Assembly (NCBI GenBank): GCA_964575895.1
Contig: CAZNTE010000007.1
Location: 1 to 64,000 of the forward strand
DNA: 64,000 bases
Source of the DNA: Gudongella sp964575895
Lineage (GTDB): Bacteria; Bacillota; Clostridia; Tissierellales; Tissierellaceae
Direction of reading: 5' to 3'
Under the pieces are notes generated by a model. It was not told the DNA's origin. It made no database searches and saw only the letters and a program-made list of their open reading frames with translations. Below, in pieces: positions 16,979-27,300 of the stretch; positions within the stretch are counted from its first letter, which is position 1, and every line of letters starts with the position of its first letter. The translations under genes were made by a program, and so were the position numbers.

Positions 16979-19533
16979 TGAATAAATTTAAAAATATAAG
17001 AATTGCTCAAAGAAAAGAATCATATGCATTTACACCTGTTGGAGGGGGTGGTGGGAATAGGAATATTCCACTGAGAAATAGATATAACCACGCAAATTAC
17101 CTTCAAAGACAGTTTGAAGAATCTTGGGGGACTGGTGAAGAAGAGAATAAATATGTGTCCTCATTTTCTAATAGAAACGGTATATACCTTGAATTTAGAG
17201 GTAAAAAGGAATATGAACTAATTACTAAAGGTTTAGAAAATGCTAATCAGAATATAAGATTATGCAATGTAAGGGAAATAAAAAATACAAAATATGCTAC
17301 AGTGTATGTTCCATTGGATAAGAAAGACTTTTTTCTTAAGAAGATAAATAGCTATAAGGAAGACGAACGAAATAAAGATGTTGTAGAATCAATTGAATCT
17401 ATAAACAACGCAATAGTTAATGCATTATGGACTGATGATAGGGATATGCCCACTAAAGAACTTGAGGGATGTGAAGTTTGGTTATCAGTATATAAAAGAG
17501 AAACTCACGAAGAAGTTGCGAATGAATTTTTTCGATTATGTGAAAACTTAGAGGTTACTTATTCCACAGATTATATTGAATTTCCAGAGAGGGTAGTAGT
17601 TGCAATTAAAGGAGATAAAAGTATCTTAAAAGAGATATTATTAAACAGTGGTAATATAGCAGAATTTAGAAAGATATCAACCCCTGCAAGTTTCTATATA
17701 GAGGAAAACAGTAGAATTGAACAAAAACAATGGATAGATGATTTACTTGGTAGGGTGAAATTTAATAATGATTCAAGAATTTGTATATGTTTATTAGATA
17801 AAGGAGTAAGTAATGGTCACCCGTTGATTCAGCCAGTGTTGGAAGATAAGGATATGCATACAATATTTGATGATAGAATTGTACAAGATATTAGCAAAGA
17901 TGGACATGGTACAAGTATGGCGGGGATTGCAACATATTTTAATCTTGAAAAATTGTTAGAATGCAATGATTTCTTGGAAATTAATCATAAACTAGAATCT
18001 GTAAGAATTATTGATGATAAAATAGTAAATAATCCTAAATTATATGGTTCAATAACTTCTGAGGCAATTTCTCTTGCCGAGATTACTAACCCAGACAATA
18101 AAAGAGTAATAGTTATGCCCATTACAGCAGGATTTGATTTAGTGGCAGATAGAAGAGATAAAACAAAGTTTAGAGGAGATGGAAAACCAACATCTTGGTC
18201 TGCTTCTATAGATAATTTAGCACTAGGTAACTACGGAATTGAAGAAACATCAACTAGACTGATAATTGTTTCGGCAGGAAATACTAGTGAAAGTGAAATT
18301 GAAAATGCTGAAGATTATGAAACAGCGGTAGCAACACATTCAGTTGAGGATCCTGCTCAGTCGTGGAACGCATTAACTGTCGGTGCTTATACCCAAAAAT
18401 CCTCCTTGTCGGGAGATATTAATATTGACAAATATAGGCCATTAGTGGAGGCAGGGGCTTATTCCCCATTTAATTCATCTTCACTAATGTGGGAAGATAA
18501 ATGGCCAATAAAACCAGATATAGTATTAGAAGGTGGAAACTTAGGATTTAACAAGGATTCTGCCGATATAAAATACTCAGTGTTTGATCATTTAAGTTTG
18601 CTTACTATAAGCAACAATTATCATAAAGGAGATTACTTTATTACTGTGGCAATGACTAGCCCTGCATCGGTACAGGCTGCTAATATGGTAGCTAGAATCA
18701 TTGAAGTTTATCCAGATATACGTGCTGAAACCATAAGAGGTTTAATGGTTCATTCTGCTGAATGGACAACCCCAATGATTAAGCAAATTTTCAAAGAAAA
18801 GGACTTTAAAAAAACTACTAAAACAGAAAGAAGGGAATTACTTCGCCTTGTTGGATATGGTGTCCCTAACTTAGAAAGAGCATTATATAGTGCAAGAAAT
18901 TCTGTGAATTTAGTAGTAGAGGATGAAATACAGCCATTTAAGAAGAAAAAAGGGGCTTCAGTAACATTAAACGAAATGTCATTACATGAGATTCCATGGC
19001 CAAAAGATATTTTAATTAGTTTGGGTGATACTCCAGTAAGAATGCGTGTTACACTTTCTTATTTTATAGATCCTTCGCCAGGTGAAATAGGGTGGGAAGA
19101 TAAATATAGATATCCAGGGTGTAGATTGTATTTTGATGTTAATGATATCAATGAAGATAAAGGAAAATTTTTATCAAGAATAAATAAAAAGATGAGGGAA
19201 GAAGAAAGCAAGGAAAGACAAACAGGAGATAGTAGCGGAAGGTGGTTTTTAGGTGTAAATAATAGAAATATTGGTTCTATACATTCTGATATTTGGGAAG
19301 ATATAGCTGCAAATTTAGCTGAAAATCGTTTTATAGCAGTGTATCCAGGTGGTGGTTGGTGGAAAACAAGGGGAGGGTTAGGAAAATACAATTCAAAAGT
19401 TAAGTATTCTTTAATAATTAGTCTATCCACACCGGCTCAATCAATTGATTTATACACACCCATACAGAATATTATTACAAATGCTTCAAATAAAAGGCCA
19501 GTAAAAACCAAGATAAATATAAAAACTAAATAG
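16978..19533 (+). CDS. ietS: Subtilisin-like serine protease of IetAS-type pair
   Basis: An 851-residue S8 peptidase without signal peptide, so probably cytoplasmic. The catalytic triad is visible: D274 (ICLLDKGVSNGHP), H310 (KDGHGTSMAGIA), S561 (VAMTSPASVQAANM); the oxyanion Asn is N435 (IVSAGNTSE). A 270-residue N-terminal extension precedes the protease, and about 250 residues follow (LGDTPVRMRVTLSYFIDPSP region). AAGGAGG lies just before ATG 16978. It is the effector partner of the preceding AAA+ protein. A strong terminator follows. Confidence 0.82.
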   Translation: MNKFKNIRIAQRKESYAFTPVGGGGGNRNIPLRNRYNHANYLQRQFEESWGTGEEENKYVSSFSNRNGIYLEFRGKKEYELITKGLENANQNIRLCNVREIKNTKYATVYVPLDKKDFFLKKINSYKEDERNKDVVESIESINNAIVNALWTDDRDMPTKELEGCEVWLSVYKRETHEEVANEFFRLCENLEVTYSTDYIEFPERVVVAIKGDKSILKEILLNSGNIAEFRKISTPASFYIEENSRIEQKQWIDDLLGRVKFNNDSRICICLLDKGVSNGHPLIQPVLEDKDMHTIFDDRIVQDISKDGHGTSMAGIATYFNLEKLLECNDFLEINHKLESVRIIDDKIVNNPKLYGSITSEAISLAEITNPDNKRVIVMPITAGFDLVADRRDKTKFRGDGKPTSWSASIDNLALGNYGIEETSTRLIIVSAGNTSESEIENAEDYETAVATHSVEDPAQSWNALTVGAYTQKSSLSGDINIDKYRPLVEAGAYSPFNSSSLMWEDKWPIKPDIVLEGGNLGFNKDSADIKYSVFDHLSLLTISNNYHKGDYFITVAMTSPASVQAANMVARIIEVYPDIRAETIRGLMVHSAEWTTPMIKQIFKEKDFKKTTKTERRELLRLVGYGVPNLERALYSARNSVNLVVEDEIQPFKKKKGASVTLNEMSLHEIPWPKDILISLGDTPVRMRVTLSYFIDPSPGEIGWEDKYRYPGCRLYFDVNDINEDKGKFLSRINKKMREEESKERQTGDSSGRWFLGVNNRNIGSIHSDIWEDIAANLAENRFIAVYPGGGWWKTRGGLGKYNSKVKYSLIISLSTPAQSIDLYTPIQNIITNASNKRPVKTKINIKTK

Positions 19534-19550
19534 ATATATAAATATGTATA

Positions 19551-19584
19551 AAAGATACTTTCTAATACGGAGGTATCTTTTTTT
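19551..19584 (+). terminator. Terminator after ietS
   Basis: AAAGATAC (19551-19558) pairs with GTATCTTT (19573-19580) and is followed by further T residues. It closes the defence pair before topB. Confidence 0.75.
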
Positions 19585-19608
19585 ATTTCAAGAAAGTGAG
19601 GTAATAGA

Positions 19609-21375
19609 ATGAAATTAATAATAACAGAAAAGCCATCTGTGGCCATGTCTATAGCAAAAGTTTTAGGTGTCCACGGAAGAAAAGATGGATATATAGAAAA
19701 CAAGGAATATGTCATTAGTTGGTGTGTGGGTCATTTAATAGGACTGGCTCAAGCAGATAAATATGAGATGAAGTATAAAAGGTGGGCGTATGAGGATTTA
19801 CCGATAATTCCAGAAGAGTTTAAATATGAGGTATTTAGCAATACAAAAAAACAATATGAAATTCTTAAAAAATTATTGAATAGGCCAGATATATCGGAGG
19901 TTATTAATGCATGTGATTCAGGTAGGGAAGGGGAGTTGATATTTAGATTAGTATATAACCAGGCAGGATCGAGGAAGCCAATAAAAAGACTATGGATTAG
20001 CTCTATGGAAGATAATGCAATTAAGGAAGGATTTAATAATCTCAAAGAAGGAAAAGATTTTGACAACCTATATAATTCTGCCCTTGCAAGAAGTCAGGCT
20101 GATTGGATAGTTGGTATCAATGGAACAAGGCTTTTTACAGTACTATATAATGAACTTCTAAGTGTAGGAAGGGTTCAAACACCAACTCTAGCTATAATCG
20201 TAAACAGAGAGGAAGAAATCCTGAAATTTCAAAAGAAGAAATATTTCAATATAGACATAGAATTAGGTGGTTTTATGGCCACTAGTGGAAAGATAAATGA
20301 AGAATCTGATGCTGATATGTTCTTTAAACAATGCAAAGGTAAATTAGCAATTGTTAAGGAAATTATAAAAGAAAAGAAAGCAATCAATCCACCATTACCC
20401 TTTGATTTAACTTCCCTACAAAGAGAGGCCAATAGATTATTTGGTTATACTGCAAAACAAACATTGGATTACACTCAATTCCTATATGAAAAGAAATGGA
20501 TTACATATCCTAGAACAGATAGCAGGTATTTAACTGAGGATATGAGGGATAGTTTAATAGAATTAATAAGGAAAATAGATAAAAATAAATTAATCACAAA
20601 TCCAGATTATAAAAGGGTGTTGAATGATAGAAAGGTAAATGAACACCATGGAATTATTCCTACAATAGAATCCTTGGATTACAATATAGAGAATATCCCA
20701 AAATCAGAAAGAAATATTTATAACCTAGTTTGCCTTAAACTACTAGAGTCTATTTCTGGAAAATATGAAGAAGAGTTAGTAAGGGTCATATTGATGGTAG
20801 GAGAAAATGAATTTATGGCTAAGGGAAAAAAGACTTTGAATCTAGGATTTAAAGGTGTGAAGGTTGGATTTAATTCAATAGAGGATAAAGAAGAAAAATT
20901 AGAAGAAAATCTATTACCTGAAATATCAGAAGGTATGGAACTTAAAATTAATGATATAAAAATTAGGGAATCCTTTACCCAACCACCTAAATATTTTACA
21001 GAAGACACCCTCTTGTCAGCCATGGAAAGGGCAGGAAATGAAGAAATAGATAAAGAATTAGAAGTTGAAAAAAGAGGATTGGGTACACCAGCTACAAGGG
21101 CGGGAATTATAGAAAAACTTATTTATATGAAATATATCGAGAGGAAAAATAAAAACTTATTAGCTACAGATAAGGCAACGAATTTAATTACTGTAATACC
21201 TGATAGCTTAAAATCTTCAAAATTAACTGCCGAATGGGAAAATAAATTAATGGAAATTTCCTTAGGCAAGGGTAGTCATAAGGAGTTTTTAAAAGAAATA
21301 GAAAGTATAATTATAGATTTAGTAAAATCATACCATCATATTTCAATAAATAATAATGAAGGAGGTAGCCAATGA
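19609..21375 (+). CDS. topB: DNA topoisomerase III
   Basis: A 588-residue type IA topoisomerase of the short ICE type. TOPRIM motifs are ITEKPSVAMSIAKVLG at the N-terminus and ACDSGREGELIFRL at about 104-117. The catalytic Tyr is Y300 in WITYPRTDSRYL. GVGRVQTPTLA-type motif LSVGRVQTPTLAIIV and GLGTPATRAGIIEKL are present. It resolves topological links during conjugative replication. It overlaps the methylase-helicase gene by 4 bp. Confidence 0.93.
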   Translation: MKLIITEKPSVAMSIAKVLGVHGRKDGYIENKEYVISWCVGHLIGLAQADKYEMKYKRWAYEDLPIIPEEFKYEVFSNTKKQYEILKKLLNRPDISEVINACDSGREGELIFRLVYNQAGSRKPIKRLWISSMEDNAIKEGFNNLKEGKDFDNLYNSALARSQADWIVGINGTRLFTVLYNELLSVGRVQTPTLAIIVNREEEILKFQKKKYFNIDIELGGFMATSGKINEESDADMFFKQCKGKLAIVKEIIKEKKAINPPLPFDLTSLQREANRLFGYTAKQTLDYTQFLYEKKWITYPRTDSRYLTEDMRDSLIELIRKIDKNKLITNPDYKRVLNDRKVNEHHGIIPTIESLDYNIENIPKSERNIYNLVCLKLLESISGKYEEELVRVILMVGENEFMAKGKKTLNLGFKGVKVGFNSIEDKEEKLEENLLPEISEGMELKINDIKIRESFTQPPKYFTEDTLLSAMERAGNEEIDKELEVEKRGLGTPATRAGIIEKLIYMKYIERKNKNLLATDKATNLITVIPDSLKSSKLTAEWENKLMEISLGKGSHKEFLKEIESIIIDLVKSYHHISINNNEGGSQ

Positions 21376-24300
21376 CTAAAACATTTAATATACAAACCAT
21401 GTTAATGGATAAGACTAAGGAAATAGTTAGCTCTAGCAATGATTGGGTGAAGTTTATGTCTTCATCGGCCTACACCTACAAGTATCCTTTTGAAGATCAG
21501 ATTTTAATTTATGCTCAAAGGCCAGATGCTAGGGCTTGTGCAAGTATGGAATTTTGGAATAAAAGATTTCATAGGTGGGTAAATAGAGGTGCAAAAGGTA
21601 TACCGTTGATTGATTATAATTCAGGGGGATATCCTAAATTAAGATATGTATTTGATATTACAGATACTCATGCCACAAGATATACAGATAAGGATGTAAA
21701 CCTTTGGGAATTCAACATAGAAGACCATAGAGATGCAATTTTAAATCTAGAAAAGACCTTTAATCTAAATCCTATAGAAGATGGATCTATAGAATCAAGA
21801 ATATTAAAAACAAGTGAAGAACTTACCAAATTAAGGCTTCCTGATATTCTATATGATATTGAAAGTTATAAAGAAGGTTCACTAGCTGAAAGTTTAGACA
21901 AATTAAATATTGAAGTTATAACAAGGGACATCGTTTCCAAATCAGTCGCCTTCACTACTCTTCAAAGGATGGAATTAAATCCTATAGAATATTTTGAAAG
22001 AGATGATTTTGCAGAGATAATAAATTTCGATACTTTTGACATGATTAGTATTTTAGGTAGCTATACATCACAAATGACAAAGGAAATAATTGAAGAATTA
22101 GTTATGGAAATAGAAAAGTTAGAAATTGAAAATAAAAACAGACAGTTAAATGTCCAAAATACCTTGCCAAAAGATATAGGTTCAAGTTATAGTATGGGTA
22201 AGGAAGAAAAAGCTCTTAAAAACGAGAATGAAGGCTCTATAGAGGATAATATTGAAGGAGGGAGTGGCAATGATGAAGACAATAAATGGAACTCAATACA
22301 GGTTGGAGGAGGGGAGCTACAATCCAGTAATAAAAACCAACAGCTTCGAGGAGATGGGAGGAACTTACAGGATGGAAGGGGAGTACCTGATACCCAACCT
22401 GGAGTTAGTAGAGGACAAGATATATCTAGGCAAGTATGGCAGAATGAGGGAGAACTATCTGAAAGAACACAAGATGAGCTACTACACCAGCCTAAAGATA
22501 CAAGGGAAATTAATGAATCACCTTCAAGAAGTGGAGACAGAAGCCCAGAGACTATTGGAGATGGAAACACCGAAATTACAAATGGCCTGGGGGGTAACAG
22601 AGAAACTGAAGTCAGAAGATCAGATGAAGTGGGTGGGAATGATGAACAATATCAAGAACTCCATAGAAGAGATAATAGAGAAGGAGATAATATTCTCTTA
22701 GGAATTAACTATCAGCATGAATTAAGCATATTTCCCACAGAGGAAGAACAAATAGAAACTATAGAAAAGGCAGTGGAAGAAAAAACCACTGCCTTTTCTA
22801 TTTCTCAAAAAAATATTGATGATGTATTAACTAAAGGTACAGGCTTTCAAGATGGTAAATATAGATTGGTAGATTTCTTTGGTAAAAATCCAAGTGCTAA
22901 CCAGGCAATAGATTTTCTAAAAAAGGAATATGGTATAGGAGGGTGGGCAACACCAGGTCGAGGGGATTTTATAAATAGCTCTAATCATGATGCTAAGGGT
23001 ATTGAATTAATAAAAGGAAGTATATTAGAACCTGATGCAAAGATTCATCTATCGTGGAATAAAGTAGCAAATAGAATTAGAGAATTAATAAAATTAGATA
23101 GATATTTAAACCCTAAAGAAAAAGAAGAATTAGATGATTACAGAAATGAAGAAAAAGAAATAAATAATATATCAACTACAATAGAAGAAGATAAAGTCTT
23201 AAACTATAAACTAGGGGAAACAGTCTATATGGGCGCCAATGAATATATTATTATCGAATTTTCTGATGAAGTAGTAGAACTTAGAGATTCCCAATTCCCA
23301 CTGTTGACTGAAGCCATCCCCAAAGTTGAGTTCGAAAGAAAACTTAGAGAAAATCCTTTAAACCAACATATATTCATTAACAAAGAAGCATTGAAAATAG
23401 AACCCTCAGCGGAAAAAATAATAGTAGAAAATATAAGTGGAATTACAGAAGTAACACCATACCAAGCATCTCAATTAATAAATGGTAGATTACCAGAAAA
23501 AGAGCATAATGAAAGTGGTAAATATTTTAGTTTTAATGATGGCTTTTGGGTAGGACTTGATTATTCAGGGAAGGAAGGTTTTGTAGAAGAATTTGATAAT
23601 AAAGAAACTTGTATCAGATGGTTAAATAATGAGGAAGAAGTAGTACTAAATGAGAAAATTAATTTTAAAATTAAAGATGATGAACTTGGAATTTCTGGGG
23701 CAAAAACTAAATTTCAATGGAATATAGAAGCAATAAAAGTATTAAAAAATATAGAGGAAGAGGGTCGGCTTGCAAGGCCAGATGAACAAGAAATATTATC
23801 TAAATATGTGGGATGGGGTGGACTAGCTCAAGCATTTGATATAGATAACCCATCTTGGGCAAAAGAATTTTTTGAATTAAAGAGCCTATTAACAAGCGAA
23901 GAGTATTCATCAGCTAGGGAGTCTACCTTAAGTGCCTATTATACTTCACCAATTATCATAGAAGCAATGTACGAGGCCATGGCAAACATGGGATTTAAAA
24001 CAGGAAATATACTTGAGCCAAGTTGTGGAATTGGGAATTTCATGGGTTTACTGCCAGAAAGCATGAATAATAGCAAGCTTTATGGTGTAGAGTTAGATGA
24101 TTTAACAGGAAGGATAGCTAAACAACTATATCAAAAGAATGATATTTTAATTGATGGATATGAAAATTCCAATTTGCCAGATTCTTTTTTTGATATGGCC
24201 ATAGGTAATGTGCCCTTTGGACAGTATAAAGTAGCTGATAAAAGATATGATAAAAACAACTTTTTAATTCATGACTACTTTTTTGCTAAGACTTTAGACA

Positions 24301-27300
24301 AGGTTAGACCAGGTGGGATAATTGCATTTATAACATCTAAAGGTACGATGGACAAGGAAGGGGAGCAAGTAAGAAGGTATATAGCACAAAGAGCAGAACT
24401 TTTAGGTGCGATTAGACTTCCAAACAATGCCTTTAAAGGAAATGCAGGAACAGAAGTTACTTCTGATATAATTTTTCTACAAAAAAGAGATAGGATTATA
24501 GATTTAGAAACAGATTGGGTTAATATTGGGGAAGATGAAAGCGGTATTAGAATGAACCAATATTTTATAAATAATCCAAAGATGGTACTTGGTAAAATGA
24601 CCATGGAAACAAGTCAATATGGATTAGATAGTACTTGTAAACCAATAGAGGGTGAAGATTTAAAAGCACAACTTAAGGAGGCCATTAGAAATATTGGTGG
24701 TAAGTTTGAAGAAATAGAATTACCAGAGGAAGTAACAGTAGACGAGGACTCGATAATACCAGCTGATCCAAATGTAAGAAACTTTAGCTACACTTTAGTC
24801 GAAGGTCAGGTGTATTTCAGGGAAAATTCACAGATGATTAAACAAGCCCTAAAGGAAGAAGACCAGAATAGGCTAAAAGGAATGGTTGAACTTAGGGATA
24901 TAACAAGAGGGTTGATAGAAGCACAGGCAGAGGATTATTCAGATAATGTAATAAAATCTATCCAAGATGCTTTAAATACTAAATATGATGAATTTATTGA
25001 TAGATATGGAAGATTAAATTCTAGGGAAAATGGGAAGTTATTTGATGAAGATTCTTCTTATGCCCTACTTTGCTCACTAGAAATTATGGATGATAATCAA
25101 GAGTTTAATAGAAAGGCAGATATCTTTACCAAAAGGACCATTAGAAAATATGTTGAAATTATAGAGGCAGAGACTTCAAGTGAAGCATTAGCCCTATCTA
25201 TTAATGAGAAAGCTAGGGTTGATTTAGACTATATGTCAGATTTAACAGGTTTATCTAAAGAGGAGATAGTCAAAGATTTGGAGGGAATCATATTTAGAAA
25301 TACTGATAAATCTATAGGTTTAGAAATAGACCAAGGAATCTATGAAACAGCAGATGAATATTTATCTGGAAATGTACGGGGGAAACTAGCCTCTATAGAA
25401 AGGCTAATAAGTTTAGGAAATGAAATTGGTGACTACTATGAAATAAATAGGAAGGCTTTGATAGAAGCACAACCAAGGGATTTGACAGCAAGTGAAATAA
25501 CAGTAAGATTAGGGGCAACTTGGTTACCAGTAAAGGATATAGAAAAGTTTATGTTTGAAACATTTGAAACACCAGGGTACAACAAATGGGACATAAATGT
25601 AAGATTTTCACCCTATACTGCAAATTGGAATATTGAAGGTAAATCAGCAGACAAGGACAATGTACGAGCCTATATGACTTATGGAACTAGTAGGATCAAT
25701 GCCTACAAGATTTTAGAAGAAACACTTAATTTAAAGGATGTAAGAGTACTGGATAGGGTAATAGGCTCAGATGGTGTAGAAAAAACTATTATAAATAAAA
25801 AAGAAACTATGCTAGCTCAACAAAAACAAGAGGCTATAAAACAGGCCTTTGAAGATTGGATTTGGAAAGATCCCTCTAGAAGAGATAGACTAACTAAGTT
25901 ATATAATGAAAAATTTAATTCAATAAGATCAAGGGAGTATGATGGAAGTCATCTATTCTTTCCAGGTATGAATCCAAATATAGAACTAAGGGAACACCAG
26001 AAAAATGCCATAGCTCATACCTTATATGGGGGAAATACCCTTTTAGCCCATTGTGTCGGGGCAGGTAAAACATTTGAAATGGTAGCTTCAGCTATGGAGA
26101 GCAAAAGATTGGGACTATGTAATAAATCATTATTTGTAGTACCTAACCATTTAACAGAACAATGGGGAAATGAATTTATGCAACTATATCCATCAGCCAG
26201 TATCTTAGTCGCCACCAAAAAAGATTTTACGCCTCAAAATAGGAAGAAGTTTTGTGGGAGGATAGCTACGGGAGATTATGATGCAATAATTATTGGCCAT
26301 AGTCAATTTGAAAAAATACCAATGTCAATTGAAAGACAGAGGTTGGAGATGGAAAGGCAAATAAGTGAAATAACAGATGGAATAGCAGAACTAAAGGATA
26401 GTAGAGGGGATAAATTCTCAATAAAACAATTAGAGAAAACCAGAAAATCCTTAAAGGTCAAACTCCAAAAACTTAATGACCAAAGTAGGAAAGATGATGT
26501 AGTAAGTTTTGAAGAGTTAGGGATAGATAGACTTTTTGTCGATGAGGCACATAGCTATAAGAATTTATTCCTATATACAAAAATGAGAAATGTAGCAGGT
26601 ATAGGGCAAACAGAAGCACAAAAGTCTAGCGATATGTTTATGAAATGCAGGTATATGAATGAGATAACAGGGGGAAAGGGAATTATATTTGCTACAGGTA
26701 CACCAATTTCTAATAGCATGACGGAGCTTTATACTATGCAGAGATACTTACAGTATAATACTCTAAAAGAACAGGGTTTAAATCACTTTGATTCATGGGC
26801 AAGTACCTTTGGAGAAACAGTAACAGCTATAGAATTAGCACCAGAAGGAACAGGATATAGACCAAAAACAAGGTTTGCTAGATTTTATAATCTACCAGAG
26901 TTAATGTCAATGTTCAAAGAAGTAGCTGATATAAAAACAGCTGATATGTTAGATTTACCAGTACCAGATGTGGAATATGAAACAATTGTAATAGAGCCAA
27001 GTCAGCACCAAAAAGATATGGTAGCAAGTTTAGTTGAAAGAGCAGAGATAGTAAGGGCAAGGGGGGTAGATCCAAGTGTGGATAACATGCTTAAGATAAC
27101 CAATGATGGTAGAAAATTAGCCCTAGATCAAAGGCTAATAAATGAAAACCTGCCATCAGAAGAAGGCGGAAAGGTATCTATATGTGCAAATAATGTGTAT
27201 AAGATTTGGGAAAATACAAGGGACAAATCATTAGCACAGTTAATATTTTGTGATATGTCTACGCCAAAAGAGGATGGTAGTTATAATGTCTATGATGAAA

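Noticed and set aside
22187..22570. Open frame on the minus strand inside the helicase linker
   Set aside because: Composition is Ser/Leu/Pro-biased antisense of a low-complexity region, with no ribosome binding site and no family pattern, unlike the TnpV frame on the plus strand.
24207..24218. NVPF in the methylase domain of the giant helicase as a sign of pseudogene decay
   Set aside because: The surrounding gene is intact over 7.5 kb, and I recall variant NPPF motifs in this ICE protein family; it more likely reflects altered activity.
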